Shown: positions 7,849 to 17,539 of the stretch, one piece after another | Layout of the letters: every line of letters begins with the position of its first letter | Position numbering within the stretch: position 1 is the stretch's first letter | Assembly: GCF_014648475.1 (NCBI RefSeq) | Contig: NZ_BMRE01000019.1 | Coordinates: forward strand, 62,001-126,000 | Direction of reading: 5' to 3' | DNA from: Lentzea flava | Lineage (GTDB): Bacteria; Actinomycetota; Actinomycetes; Mycobacteriales; Pseudonocardiaceae | Length of the DNA: 64,000 bases | Notes under the pieces: model-generated | Seen by the model: only the letters and a program-made list of their open reading frames with translations | Told to the model about the DNA's origin: nothing | Databases searched by the model: none | Translations under genes and position numbers: made by a program

Positions 7849-8744
7849 CGTAGCGGGAGTCTGACTTCGAAGCGGCAGCCAGGACCGTGGTTCTGCGCGC
7901 TGATCCTGCCGTCGTGCGCGTCGACCAGGCCGCGCGCGATCGAGAGGCCCAGTCCGGCGCCGGTCGGATTGCGGGCGGCGCTGCCGCGGAAGCCCACGTC
8001 GAACACGTGTGGCAGCACGTCATCGGGTATGCCGCCGCACGCGTCGTCCACGCGCACCACCGCTTCGCCTCCGTCCACATCGACCTGGACGGCCACTCCG
8101 CCGCCCTCGGGTGTGTGCCGAATGGCGTTGGACACAAGGTTGCGCACGACACGCATCAGTTCCGGATCAGACCCGCGCACGACCGGCCATTCACGAGCGT
8201 CCGCACGCAACTCGACGCCCTTGAGCTGAGCCACCGGACGGGACGCGGCGACCACGTCGCTGACCACGTCGGCCAGCCGCACGTCGTGCAGCGTCAGGTT
8301 CAGCGCCCCCGCCGTGATCCGCGACAGCTCGAACAGGTCGTCCACGAGCTTCGACAGGTGGTCGGCCTCCTGCGCGATCTGCTTCGCGTAGACGGCGACC
8401 TCACCCGGCTCGGAGACGATCCCGTCCTCCAGCGCCTCGGTCATCGCCCGGATGCCGGCCAACGGCGTGCGCAGGTCGTGACTGATCCACGCCACCAGCT
8501 GCCGCCGCGCCGCCTCCGCCTCCCGCTCCCACATGGTGCGTCGCGCGATCGCCCGCCCGAGCATGATCGAGAACGGCACGGTGACCACGCCGACCAGCGC
8601 GCAGACCGTCAAAGCGGCCGTGAGCATCGGGGTGAACATGAACCCGCTGACCACGAGCACGCCACCGATGGTCGCCACTACCGGCACGATCACCATGACG
8701 GTCATCGCGCTGGTCAGCGACACCTTGCTCAATCGATCGAACAT
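7845..8744 (-). CDS. Sensor histidine kinase with two membrane helices and no external domain
   Basis: This 299-aa kinase has two close transmembrane helices (about residues 12-57) with almost no extracytoplasmic loop, so it probably senses within the membrane or cytoplasm. The H-box is ISHDLRTPLAG, with N-box NLVSNAIRH, G1 DDACGGIP and G2 GAGLGLSIARG. I start at ATG 8744, which overlaps the regulator gene by 16 nt; the longer frame upstream is in the regulator's shadow. It occupies the position of mprB beside pepD in Mycobacterium, but it is not MprB, which is at 19333. Confidence 0.88.
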   Translation of the reverse strand: MFDRLSKVSLTSAMTVMVIVPVVATIGGVLVVSGFMFTPMLTAALTVCALVGVVTVPFSIMLGRAIARRTMWEREAEAARRQLVAWISHDLRTPLAGIRAMTEALEDGIVSEPGEVAVYAKQIAQEADHLSKLVDDLFELSRITAGALNLTLHDVRLADVVSDVVAASRPVAQLKGVELRADAREWPVVRGSDPELMRVVRNLVSNAIRHTPEGGGVAVQVDVDGGEAVVRVDDACGGIPDDVLPHVFDVGFRGSAARNPTGAGLGLSIARGLVDAHDGRISAQNHGPGCRFEVRLPLR

Positions 8745-9415
8745 CTGTCGTACCTGTAGCCGACGCCCCAGACAGTGCTCAACCGCATCGGTTTCGCGGG
8801 ATCCTTCTCGATCTTCTCGCGCAACCGTCGCACGTGGACGGTCACGGTCGACTGGTCCCCGAACTGCCAGCCCCACACCCGCTCCAGCAGCTCGGTCCGG
8901 CCGAACGCACGGCCCGCGTTCGCGATGAAGAACGCCAGCAGATCGAACTCACGGGTGGTCAGCTGCAGCGGCACGCCGTCCAGAGTCGCGGTGTGCGCGG
9001 CCACGTCGAGCACGAGGTCGCCGTCCCGCACCACCCGCGGCTCGTAGGTGCGAGAAGCCCGCCGCAGCACCGACGACACCCGCAACGCGAGCTCGCGCGG
9101 GCTGAACGGCTTCGTGACGTAGTCGTCCGCGCCGATCTGCAGCCCTGCGATGCGGTCCTCCTCCTCGCCCAGCGCCGTCAGCATCACGACCGGCGTGCTG
9201 CCGCGCTGCCGGATCCGCCGGCACACCTCGAGCCCGTCGATGCCGGGCAGCATCAGGTCCAGCACGACGATGTCCGGCTCGTGCGCGACCATCGACCGCA
9301 GCGCCTGCTCCCCGTCCCCGGCCAGCTCGACCTCGTACCCGGCGTGTTCGAGGTAGCGGCGCACCACGTCCCGCACCGTCGTGTCGTCGTCGACGACCAG
9401 CACCCGTTCCACCAC
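8729..9415 (-). CDS. OmpR/PhoB-family response regulator
   Basis: This 228-aa regulator has a receiver domain with an acidic pocket (VDDD), a phosphoacceptor in VVLDLMLP, and KPF Lys in DDYVTKPFSPREL. A C-terminal winged helix follows (about 130-226, ending RLSTVWGVGYRYD). It overlaps its cognate kinase by 16 nt. Targets are unknown; the coupling to moaB and closeness to pepD suggest envelope or cofactor stress, which is inference. Confidence 0.9.
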   Translation of the reverse strand: MVERVLVVDDDTTVRDVVRRYLEHAGYEVELAGDGEQALRSMVAHEPDIVVLDLMLPGIDGLEVCRRIRQRGSTPVVMLTALGEEEDRIAGLQIGADDYVTKPFSPRELALRVSSVLRRASRTYEPRVVRDGDLVLDVAAHTATLDGVPLQLTTREFDLLAFFIANAGRAFGRTELLERVWGWQFGDQSTVTVHVRRLREKIEKDPAKPMRLSTVWGVGYRYDRCSID

Positions 9416-9470
9416 GTCACCACGCTAGGCCACGAACGCCCAGCAGGCCCGGAACGTCATCAGCACGTAA

Positions 9471-9521
9471 GAAGGGGCCGCATCCGTGTGCGGGGCAGGT
9501 GCCCACGGATGCGGCCCCTTC
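9471..9521 (-). terminator. Strong terminator downstream of pepD
   Basis: An 18-bp perfect stem (9471-9488 with 9504-9521) lies between the pepD 3' end and the response-regulator start, insulating the two same-strand units. Confidence 0.7.
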
Positions 9522-9536
9522 AGGGGGTCGTGGCGA

Positions 9537-9569
9537 CCGGTTCTGGCGGGCGGCGGATGCCAGAACCGG
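9537..9569 (-). terminator. First of two tandem hairpins after pepD
   Basis: An 11-bp perfect stem (9537-9547 with 9559-9569) begins 13 nt after the pepD stop. With the larger hairpin further on, it makes a double terminator. Confidence 0.6.
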
Positions 9570-9582
9570 CCGTCCCCCCGAC

Positions 9583-11091
9583 CTATCCCACCTCGACGCC
9601 GTCGAGGGTGGCTTCCACGGTCTTGCCGTCGGACAGCGTGATGGTGACCTTGTCGCCGGGAGCCCTGGACCGGACCGCGGCGACCAGCGTGTCCGACTCG
9701 TCGATGCGGCGGTCCCCGAACTTGGTGATCACGTCACCGGCCTTGAGCCCGGCCTTCTCCGCGGCACCGCCCGGCGTGACCTCCGAGATCTTGGCGCCCT
9801 GCTCGGTCGACTCGACCTTCACGCCCAGCACGGTCTGCTTGGCCTTGCCGGTCTTCACGATCTCGTCGATCGTGCGGCGGGCCTGGTCCATCGGGATCGC
9901 GAAGCCGATGCCGACGGAACCCGCCTGGCCGTTGCCAGAGTTCGGGCTGTAGATCGCGGAGTTGATGCCGACGACCTGGCCCTGCATGTTGACCAGCGGG
10001 CCGCCGGAGTTGCCGGGGTTGATCGCGGCGTCGGTCTGGATCGCGTTCAGCACCGTCGCCTGCGAGTTGCGGGCGTCGCCGCCGGCCGAGACCGGGCGGT
10101 TCAGCGAGCTGACGATGCCGGACGTCACGGTGCCGGAGAGCTCGAACGGCGAGCCGATCGCGACGACGCCCTGGCCGATCTTCAGGTCGCCGGAGTTGCC
10201 CAGCTGCACGACGGGCAGGCCGGAGACGCCGTCCGCCTGGATGACCGCGATGTCGGAGCTCGGGTCGCGGCCGAGGATCTTGGCGGTGGCCGTCTTGCCG
10301 TCCTGGAAGACGACCTTGATGTTGCCACCGTTCGCGGCGCCCTCGATGACGTGGTTGTTCGTCACGATCTGGCCGTTGCTCGAGATGATGAAGCCAGAGC
10401 CCTCGCCGGCGCCGGTCCGCGTCACTACCTGGATCTGGACGACGGACGGCAGCAGCCTGTTCGCCACGTCCTCGACCGAGCCCGCCGGGGCGTTGCTGGT
10501 CTGCGAGGCAGGACGCGGGGTGTCGAGCGAGCTGACCGCGGTCGAGTCGTTGGCGTACGTGTAGCCCAAGTAGCCGCCGATGCCTCCGGAGAGGCCGCCG
10601 ACGAGCAGCACGAGGGCGGCGACGCCTGCCACGACCTTGCCGCGGCCCTTGGGGCGCCCTGGCACGGGCGGCGGCTGGTAGCCGGGCGGGAGGTAGTACT
10701 GACCCGTCGACGGCGGTTCCGCGCCGAACTGGGCGGTGGTGGCCCCCAGGCCGAGGGGGTGACCCGGGGGAAGTTGGCCGGACCCTGAGGGCGGAAGCTG
10801 CTGGCCGGGTCCGGACCCGCCGAGCTGCGCCTGGCCCGCGTCAGGTGAGGGCACCTGCGGCTGGGCCGAAGTGAAGGAGGCAGGGACGCTGCCAAGGCCG
10901 GCTGGTTCGCCGGAAGGGGCCTGGTAGGCCCCAGCCTGGCCGGATCCCCCCTGCAAAGGATCCGGCTGGCCGGGATCCGGCAGCTGCGGGCCCTGCTCCC
11001 GCGCGCCGGAGTCGGTCTGACCGGCAGGCGGCGGCGCGGAGTGGGGCTGTTCCGGCTGCTTCGCTGGCTCGTTGCTCTCGGTCATGGCCAT
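9583..11091 (-). CDS. pepD: HtrA-like membrane serine protease with PDZ domain (PepD-like)
   Basis: This 502-aa DegP/HtrA protease for envelope protein quality control has a cytoplasmic Pro/Gln-rich tail (about residues 1-150), one transmembrane helix (about 152-177), a trypsin-like domain with His in NNHVIEG, Asp in SSDIAVI and Ser in NPGNSGGPL, and a C-terminal PDZ domain (about 405-500). The layout matches mycobacterial PepD. In Mycobacterium pepD lies beside mprAB, whereas here mprAB is about 8 kb away. MTESN two codons in is an alternative start. Confidence 0.93.
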   Translation of the reverse strand: MAMTESNEPAKQPEQPHSAPPPAGQTDSGAREQGPQLPDPGQPDPLQGGSGQAGAYQAPSGEPAGLGSVPASFTSAQPQVPSPDAGQAQLGGSGPGQQLPPSGSGQLPPGHPLGLGATTAQFGAEPPSTGQYYLPPGYQPPPVPGRPKGRGKVVAGVAALVLLVGGLSGGIGGYLGYTYANDSTAVSSLDTPRPASQTSNAPAGSVEDVANRLLPSVVQIQVVTRTGAGEGSGFIISSNGQIVTNNHVIEGAANGGNIKVVFQDGKTATAKILGRDPSSDIAVIQADGVSGLPVVQLGNSGDLKIGQGVVAIGSPFELSGTVTSGIVSSLNRPVSAGGDARNSQATVLNAIQTDAAINPGNSGGPLVNMQGQVVGINSAIYSPNSGNGQAGSVGIGFAIPMDQARRTIDEIVKTGKAKQTVLGVKVESTEQGAKISEVTPGGAAEKAGLKAGDVITKFGDRRIDESDTLVAAVRSRAPGDKVTITLSDGKTVEATLDGVEVG

Positions 11092-11159
11092 AGTCTCGCG
11101 GCCCGTCCTGAGAGAACCCTTAAACCAGCCTTGGAGGTCTGTGAGGGTTCACAGCGCGG

Positions 11160-12245
11160 TCAGAGCGCGGTGCGCAGGCGCTCCGCGATCTGCTCCGGGG
11201 TCACGTCGTTGATCCACACCGCTTCGCCGGACTCGGAGCCGGCGAGGTACTTCAGCTTGTCCGCGGTCCGCAGCACGGAGAAGACCTGCAGGTGCAGCCA
11301 CAGCTCCTCGCGGCCGACGTTCACCGGTGCCTGGTGCCAGGCCGCGATGTACGGCAGCGGCCGGTTGTACAGCGCGTCCAGCCGGTGCAACACCTTCAGG
11401 TACAGCGAAGCGAAGTCGTCACGCTCCACAGAGGACAGACCGGCTAGGTCCGCAATCTGCCGCCGAGGCGCCAGCACGACCTCGACGGGCCAGCGCGCGG
11501 CGGCCGGCACGAAGGCCACCCAGTGCGCGGACTCCTCCACCACGCGCGCACCCGCGCGCAGCTCGGCCTCCAGCACATCACCGAACAACGGCCGGCCGTG
11601 CGCCGCGTAGTACTCCAGCGCCGCCTCCAGCATCCGCTCGGTCCGCGGCGTCACGAAGGGGTACGCGTAGATCTGGCCGTGCGGGTGCGAGAGCGTCACG
11701 CCGATCTCTTCGCCGCGGTTCTCGAACGGGAAGACCTGTTCCACACCAGGGAGTCCGGACAGGAACTCGACGCGGTCCGCCCACGCGTCGACGACCGTCC
11801 GCACGCGCGACTCCGAGAGCTCCCCGAAGGACTTCTGATGGTCGGAGGTGAAGCACACGACCTCGCAACGCCCGCGTCCCGGCGCACGCGCGAACAGCGG
11901 CTCACCATCCACAGTGGATGGAACGTCGAGAACGTTCTGCGCCAGCGAGGGGAACCGGTTCTCGAAGACGACGACGTCGTAGTCGGCCTCGGGGATCTCC
12001 GTGGGCCTGCCGGGAGTCGACGGGCACAGCGGACACAGATCCGCCGGCGGTTTGTACGTTCTCGTCTGACGATGAGCGGCCATGGCCACCCATTCGCGGG
12101 TCAACGGGTCCAGCCGCACTTCGGACATCGGCTGTGTCACGGGAAGATCCCGCGTGTCCACCGCGGTTCGCGGTGGCGCCTCAGCGCTGTCGTCGAAGTA
12201 GATGATCTCCCGGCCGTCCGCCAGCTTTCCCGCGGTACGCCTCAC
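11160..12245 (-). CDS. galT: Galactose-1-phosphate uridylyltransferase
   Basis: GalT exchanges UMP between UDP-glucose and galactose-1-phosphate in the Leloir pathway. The 361-aa product has the zinc-site Cys pair CPLC, the active-site motif SHPHGQIY with the nucleotidylated His, and a second His cluster at LHLQVF. I start at GTG 12245, which overlaps the DeoR gene stop as GTGA; the frame is open upstream but only as a shadow. With the GH42 enzyme and importer it forms a galactoside utilisation set; galU upstream can supply UDP-glucose. No galK or galE is seen. Confidence 0.94.
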   Translation of the reverse strand: MRRTAGKLADGREIIYFDDSAEAPPRTAVDTRDLPVTQPMSEVRLDPLTREWVAMAAHRQTRTYKPPADLCPLCPSTPGRPTEIPEADYDVVVFENRFPSLAQNVLDVPSTVDGEPLFARAPGRGRCEVVCFTSDHQKSFGELSESRVRTVVDAWADRVEFLSGLPGVEQVFPFENRGEEIGVTLSHPHGQIYAYPFVTPRTERMLEAALEYYAAHGRPLFGDVLEAELRAGARVVEESAHWVAFVPAAARWPVEVVLAPRRQIADLAGLSSVERDDFASLYLKVLHRLDALYNRPLPYIAAWHQAPVNVGREELWLHLQVFSVLRTADKLKYLAGSESGEAVWINDVTPEQIAERLRTAL

Positions 12246-13039
12246 GCCAACTCCTCGCCGCTTCCTGGTACATGCGCCAACACCAACTCGCCCACCTGCT
12301 CGGCGAGGATCGCGCGTGCGTCGTCCGGCAGACCCTCGTCGGTCACCAGCACGTGCGCCTCGTCGAGGTCGGCGATCGTGGAAATGCCCACGGTGCCCCA
12401 CTTCGTGTGGTCCGCGACCACGACCACTCGCCCGGCGGCGTCGACGAGCGCGCGGTCCGTTTCACTCTCGTTGAGGTTCGGGGTGGTGAAGCCGGAGCGC
12501 TCGGCCATGCCGTGCACGCCCAGGAACACCACGTCGAGGTGCAGCGACCGCAAGGCCTGCACGGCCACGGGGCCCACCAGCGCGTCGGACGGCGTGCGCA
12601 CCCCACCGGTCAGCACCACCGTGCGGTCGGTGCGCCCGCTCTGCTGCAGCACGTCCGCGACGCGGATCGAGTTCGTGACGACCGTCAGGTCAGGGATGTC
12701 GTCGAGGAACCGCGCCAGCGTCCACGTCGTCGTGCCGGCGGACAGCCCGATGGCCGTGCCGGGACGCACCAGGCCCGCCGCCACCGCGGCGATCGCTTCC
12801 TTCTCCGGCAGCTGCCGGACGGACTTGGCCTCGAACCCGGGCTCGTCGGTCGAGCGGCCGACGACGGACGTCGCACCGCCGTAAACCTTTTCCACCAGGC
12901 CGCGGGAGGCGAGCACGTCGAGGTCGCGGCGCACGGTCATGTCCGAGACGCCGAGCCGGACGACCAGGTCGCTCACGCGCACCGCGCCGGTCCGCCGGAC
13001 CTCTTCCAGGATCACCGCTTGCCGTTGACGTGCGAGCAC
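12242..13039 (-). CDS. DeoR-family transcriptional regulator of the galactoside genes
   Basis: This 265-aa protein has an N-terminal DeoR helix-turn-helix (DLVVRLGVSDMTVRRDLDVL, about residues 18-37, then YGGAT) and a C-terminal sugar-phosphate sensor domain with GLSAGTTTW and TNSI motifs. Such proteins normally repress sugar operons until a phosphorylated sugar binds. I start at GTG 13039, one base after the beta-galactosidase stop. It is co-directional and coupled with galT, so control of this cluster is likely. Confidence 0.9.
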   Translation of the reverse strand: MLARQRQAVILEEVRRTGAVRVSDLVVRLGVSDMTVRRDLDVLASRGLVEKVYGGATSVVGRSTDEPGFEAKSVRQLPEKEAIAAVAAGLVRPGTAIGLSAGTTTWTLARFLDDIPDLTVVTNSIRVADVLQQSGRTDRTVVLTGGVRTPSDALVGPVAVQALRSLHLDVVFLGVHGMAERSGFTTPNLNESETDRALVDAAGRVVVVADHTKWGTVGISTIADLDEAHVLVTDEGLPDDARAILAEQVGELVLAHVPGSGEELA

Positions 13040-13040
13040 C

Positions 13041-15038
13041 TCACACCTCTTCCCTGAGGACGACGACGTCCCCGGCTCGCACGGTGAGGCGTCCGGAGAC
13101 CTGCGTGCCGGACAACACGTCGACACCGGACGCCTCGATCTGCGCGTCGGTGTCGGTGTGGTTGACGGCGAAGAGCCACGATACGTCGCCCTTGCGCCGG
13201 ACAAGCTCGATCCCGCTGTGTTCCATCATTTTGGGCGGCACCGCAACGCCCGCACCGGAAAGCGCGTTTTCCACCGTTCGGCGGAGACCGCTCTCATCGA
13301 GATCGCACGCCACGTACCACGCGACACCGTTGCCGAACGCGTTGCGCGTCACGGCGGGTACGCCCGGCAACGGCCCGTCGACATAGGAGGCAACGATGTC
13401 AGCGGTCTTGACGTGCAGGTGTTCCGTCCACAACGAAACGGTTGAACCTTCATCCAACGACACGGTTTCGTCCTGCCGCAGCGGGAAGAACTCCTCCGAC
13501 CACACGCCGAGAACGTCGCGGAACGCACCTGGGTAACCACCGAGTCGCACTCGCGTGTACTCGTCGGCAACACCGGACAAGTACGTGACCACGACATGAC
13601 CGCCGCCCGCCACGTAGTCCGCGATCACCGCGGCGTGCGCGTCGGACACGGTGTAGAACGCCGGCACCACGACCATCGAGTACGCCGACAGGTTCGTGCC
13701 GGGCGCGACGAAGTCGACCGTCACCCCGGCTTCCCACAGCGCCTTGTAGTAGCCGAGGACGTGCCGGTAGTAGTCGAAGTCGTTGGTCGGGTGGGAGTCC
13801 TGCCGCAGTGCCCAGCCGGACTGGAAGTCGAACAGAACAGCGACGGAAGCGTCCACAGTGGATCCCATGACGTCGCGCAGCTTCGCGTACTCGGTGCCGA
13901 CCTCGCAGACCTCGCGATACACCTTGGTGTCCGCGCCGGCGTGCGGCACCATCGCCGAGTGGTAGCGCTCGCCGCCACCGCGCGACTGCCGCCACTGGAA
14001 GAACAACGTGCCGTCCGCGCCGCGAGCGATGTGCTGGAACGAGTGCCGCCGCAGCTCCCCCGGCAGCTTGGCGATGTTGCGCCGCTGCCAGTTCACCGCG
14101 GACGTCGAGTGCTCCATCAGCAGCCACGGCTTGCCGCCGGCGAGACCGCGCACCAGGTCGGCGGACATCGCGAGCTCGATGTGCCGGTCGGGAGCCTCCG
14201 CCTCGGTGTAGTGGTCGTTCGAGACGAAGTCGACCTCGCGCGCCCACTTCCAGTAGTCCAGGTTGCCGAAGGTCCAGTTCGCCATGAAGTTCGTGGTGAT
14301 CGGCACGTCCGGCGTGATCATCCGCAGGACGTCGCGCTCGGCCTTGTACTGCTCGAGCAGCGCGTCGTCGCTGAACCGGTCGTAGTCGAGCACGTGGCCT
14401 GGGTTCGAGAACGTCGGCGTCACGCGCGGCGGCAGGATCTGGGCGAAGTCGGTGTAGCCCTGGCTCCAGAACGCCGTGGACCACGCGTCGTTGAGCTGGT
14501 CGAGCGTGTAACGGGCGGCGAGCCACTCGCGGAACGACTCGGCGCAGGTGTCGCAGTAGCAGCGCGACACGTGGCAGCCGTACTCGTTGCCGACGTGCCA
14601 GGCGGCCAGCGCGGGGTGATCCTTGTAGTGCGAGGCCATCTCCGCGGCCAACGCGGTCGCCCGGTCGCGGTAGATCGGCGACGACGGGCAGTAGGCCTGC
14701 CGGGAGCCGTGCGAGAGCCGCACACCGTCGGCACGGACGGGCAGCATCTCGGGATACTGCGAGGTCAGCCACGGCGGGGGCGCGGCGGTCGCGGTCGCGA
14801 GGTCGACGCGGATGCCACCGGCGTGCAGCAGGTCGAGCACCCGGTCGAGCCAGTCGAACCGGTACTCGCCCTTGCTGACCTCGATCTTCGCCCAGCTGAA
14901 GATCCCGACGCTGACCAGGTTCACGCCGGCGCGGCGCATGAGCTCGACGTCCTCGGCCCACACGTGTTCTGGCCACTGCTCGGGGTTGTAGTCAGCACCC
15001 CAGCCGAGCCCCGGCATGCCTGTTGGCCAAGTCGTCAC
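13041..15038 (-). CDS. GH42 beta-galactosidase
   Basis: This glycoside hydrolase of family 42 releases galactose from beta-galactosides in the cytoplasm. The roughly 665-aa product begins with the family motif GADYNPEQWPEHVW, has the acid/base Glu in WHVGNEYG and the nucleophile Glu in LLMEHSTSAVNW, and carries the zinc-site Cys cluster CHVSRCYCDTC typical of this family. No signal peptide is seen. GTG 15038 is chosen; TTG 15062 or ATG 15017 are possible and none has a clear ribosome site. It is divergent from the ABC importer. Confidence 0.92.
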   Translation of the reverse strand: MTTWPTGMPGLGWGADYNPEQWPEHVWAEDVELMRRAGVNLVSVGIFSWAKIEVSKGEYRFDWLDRVLDLLHAGGIRVDLATATAAPPPWLTSQYPEMLPVRADGVRLSHGSRQAYCPSSPIYRDRATALAAEMASHYKDHPALAAWHVGNEYGCHVSRCYCDTCAESFREWLAARYTLDQLNDAWSTAFWSQGYTDFAQILPPRVTPTFSNPGHVLDYDRFSDDALLEQYKAERDVLRMITPDVPITTNFMANWTFGNLDYWKWAREVDFVSNDHYTEAEAPDRHIELAMSADLVRGLAGGKPWLLMEHSTSAVNWQRRNIAKLPGELRRHSFQHIARGADGTLFFQWRQSRGGGERYHSAMVPHAGADTKVYREVCEVGTEYAKLRDVMGSTVDASVAVLFDFQSGWALRQDSHPTNDFDYYRHVLGYYKALWEAGVTVDFVAPGTNLSAYSMVVVPAFYTVSDAHAAVIADYVAGGGHVVVTYLSGVADEYTRVRLGGYPGAFRDVLGVWSEEFFPLRQDETVSLDEGSTVSLWTEHLHVKTADIVASYVDGPLPGVPAVTRNAFGNGVAWYVACDLDESGLRRTVENALSGAGVAVPPKMMEHSGIELVRRKGDVSWLFAVNHTDTDAQIEASGVDVLSGTQVSGRLTVRAGDVVVLREEV

Positions 15039-15186
15039 GGCGGCAAGCGTGGCCGACAACAACCCCCAACGTCAACACAAGCAAACACAACTTCGCGTTT
15101 AGGTCTGTTCGGCGGTTGACCGGCACAAGTACCGGGATCGTGCTAGAAACCGGCTGTGCACGGGTTTAACAGCTGCGTAACGGGGC

Positions 15187-15215
15187 TTGACAGGATGTGT
15201 GCCTGGGACCACATT
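15187..15215 (+). promoter_or_regulatory. Candidate promoter of the galactoside ABC importer
   Basis: TTGACA at 15187 and CACATT at 15210 are separated by 17 nt, about 60 nt before the binding-protein start. The intergenic region (15039-15278) must also hold the divergent beta-galactosidase promoter and DeoR operators, which I could not define. Confidence 0.4.
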
Positions 15216-15278
15216 GTGCGCAACTTTGTTTGAGTCCTGTTCGGTTCGCACGAGCGAGTGTCACCTGTAGGAGCGATG

Positions 15279-16586
15279 ATGGTTCGGTACACGCCTGGTT
15301 CCACTCCGTTACCGCACTTCGGCAGGCGCGCGATGTTGCGGATCATGCTGGCCGGTGCCGGCGTCGCCGCGACCGGCGGTCTCGCCGCGTGCGGCGGTGG
15401 CTCGAGCTCCGGCGGTGACTCCAAGGTCGTCACCTTCGGCAACAACCTGTCCGACCAGGTGCCGAAGGACGCGATCACGGCGGCGGTCAAGGCGTTCGAG
15501 AAGAACTCCGGCGGCCTGACCGTCACGATCAACACCAAGCAGCACGAGCAGTACCAGGAGCAGATCAACAACTACCTGCAGGGCAAGCCGGACGACGTGC
15601 TCGCCTGGTTCGCCGGGTACCGCATGCGGTTCTTCGCCGACCAGGGACTCACGGGCGACCTGAGCGACCTGTGGGGCAAGATCGGCGGCAACTACTCCGA
15701 CGCGCTCAAGCAGGCGTCCACGGGCTCGGACAAGAAGCAGTACTTCGTGCCGTTCACGCAGTACGCGTGGGGCATGTTCTACCGCAAGAGCGTGTGGCAG
15801 GAGAAGGGTTACGAGGTCCCGAAGACCCTCGACCAGCTCATCGCGCTCGCGACGAAGATGAAGGCCGACGGCCTGATCCCGATCGCGTTCGCCGGGAAGC
15901 AGGGCTGGCCCCTCATGGGCACGTTCGACCAGCTGAACTTCCGCACGAACGGCTACCAGTTCCACGTCGACCTGCTGGCCGGCAAGGAGAGCTGGCAGGA
16001 CAAGCGCGTCAAGGACGTGTTCGACACCTGGAAGCGGCTGCTGCCGTTCCACCAGGAGAACGCGCTCGGCCGCGAGTGGCAGGAAGCCGCGCAGACGTTG
16101 CAGCAGAAGAAGTCCGGCATGTACCTGCTGGGCGCGTTCGTGGGCCAGCAGTTCCCCGACGCGGACAAGGCCGACCTGGACTTCTTCCCGTTCCCGGAGA
16201 TCAACCCCGAGCACGGCATCGACACGGTCGAGGCGCCGATCGACGGCTACATGATGGCCAAGAAGCCGGCGAACAAGGACGGTGCGCTGAAGCTGCTCGA
16301 GTACCTGGCGAGCCCCGAGCCGCAGCTCACCTACCTGAAGGCCGACCCGACCGCGGTCGCGACCAACCAGCAGGCGGACACCTCCAGCTACAGCCCGCTG
16401 CAGAAGAAGGTCGCGGACACCATCAAGAACGCGAAGCACATCACGCAGTTCCTCGACCGCGACACGGACCCCGGCTTCGCGAGCGAGGCGGCCACCAACG
16501 GCCTCATCTCGTTCATCAAGAACCCCGACGACATCGACTCCGTGCTCAAGGGCATGGCCGACCAGGCGAAGAACATCTTCAAGTGA
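15279..16586 (+). CDS. Sugar ABC transporter substrate-binding lipoprotein
   Basis: This family 1 extracellular solute-binding protein of about 435 aa is probably for galactosides. The N-terminus has twin arginines (FGRRAMLR) and a hydrophobic run ending in the lipobox LAAC with Cys near residue 37, then a Gly/Ser linker. AGGAG at 15269 favours ATG 15279 over ATG 15276. The stop overlaps the first permease as GTGA. No ATP-binding subunit is encoded in the cluster, so a shared MsiK-like ATPase elsewhere probably energises it. Confidence 0.92.
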   Translation: MVRYTPGSTPLPHFGRRAMLRIMLAGAGVAATGGLAACGGGSSSGGDSKVVTFGNNLSDQVPKDAITAAVKAFEKNSGGLTVTINTKQHEQYQEQINNYLQGKPDDVLAWFAGYRMRFFADQGLTGDLSDLWGKIGGNYSDALKQASTGSDKKQYFVPFTQYAWGMFYRKSVWQEKGYEVPKTLDQLIALATKMKADGLIPIAFAGKQGWPLMGTFDQLNFRTNGYQFHVDLLAGKESWQDKRVKDVFDTWKRLLPFHQENALGREWQEAAQTLQQKKSGMYLLGAFVGQQFPDADKADLDFFPFPEINPEHGIDTVEAPIDGYMMAKKPANKDGALKLLEYLASPEPQLTYLKADPTAVATNQQADTSSYSPLQKKVADTIKNAKHITQFLDRDTDPGFASEAATNGLISFIKNPDDIDSVLKGMADQAKNIFK

Positions 16587-17539
16587 CCGCACTGCAGGAG
16601 AAGCCGAAGGCGGTGGCCCCAGAGGGGCCGCCGCCTCGTCGGCGTGGAAAGCGTGCCACGGCGCTGGCCGGCACGGACAAACTGGTGCTGGGGCTCATGC
16701 TCGGCATCCCCACGATCGTGCACGTGCTGTTCGTGTGGATCCCGACGCTGGGCTCGATCGCGTTGTCGTTCAGCAGATGGAACGGCATCGGCGGGTTTGA
16801 GGACATCGAGTGGATCGGCGTCGACAACTACGTCGAGATCTTCACCGAGTACCCGCGGTTCTGGCCGGCGGTGCAGCACAACCTGATCTGGCTGGCGTTC
16901 CTGCTCGTCGTGCCGACCTGCGCTGGCCTGCTGCTGGCCGTGCTGCTCGACCGCGAGCTGAGGTTCAGCCGGATCTACCAGAGCGCGCTGTACATGCCGA
17001 TGGTGCTGTCGCTCGCGTTGATCGGCTTCATCTGGCAGCTGATCTACACGCCCGACGGCGGCCTCCTGAACGCGGTGCTGGGCCTGAGCGACAAGCCCGT
17101 CGACTGGATCGGCGACTCCGACATCAACCTCTACTCGGTGCTCGTCGCGGCCGCGTGGCGGCACACCGGCTACATCATGCTGCTCTACTTGGCCGGCCTG
17201 AAGTCGGTGGACCCGGCGCTGAAGGAAGCGGCGGCACTGGACGGCGCCTCTGCTGTGCAGACGTTCTTCCGCGTCACGTTCCCCGTGATGAAGCCGGTCA
17301 ACATCGTGGTGGCGGTCGTGACGGTGATCGAGGCGCTGCGCGCGTTCGACATCGTCTACGTCATCAACAAGGGACGCAACGGCTTGGAGCTGTTGTCGGT
17401 GCTGGTGACGGACAACATCATCGGTGAGGCCTCGCGCATCGGCCGTGGTTCCGCCGTGGCCGTGATCCTGCTGACGATCTCGCTCGGCGTCATCATCCCG
17501 TACCTGTACCAGACGTTCAGCAAGGAGAACCGGACGTGA
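16583..17539 (+). CDS. Sugar ABC transporter permease (MalF-like)
   Basis: This 318-aa inner-membrane permease has six predicted helices and the cytoplasmic EAA loop KEAAALDGASAVQTFFRVTFP that contacts the ATPase. The GTG start is within the preceding stop (GTGA). It forms the pore with the next gene product. Confidence 0.94.
   Translation: MTALQEKPKAVAPEGPPPRRRGKRATALAGTDKLVLGLMLGIPTIVHVLFVWIPTLGSIALSFSRWNGIGGFEDIEWIGVDNYVEIFTEYPRFWPAVQHNLIWLAFLLVVPTCAGLLLAVLLDRELRFSRIYQSALYMPMVLSLALIGFIWQLIYTPDGGLLNAVLGLSDKPVDWIGDSDINLYSVLVAAAWRHTGYIMLLYLAGLKSVDPALKEAAALDGASAVQTFFRVTFPVMKPVNIVVAVVTVIEALRAFDIVYVINKGRNGLELLSVLVTDNIIGEASRIGRGSAVAVILLTISLGVIIPYLYQTFSKENRT

Noticed and set aside
13596..15119. 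Plus-strand open frame of 507 codons
   Set aside because: It is a shadow of the GH42 gene, whose catalytic motifs are clear on the other strand.
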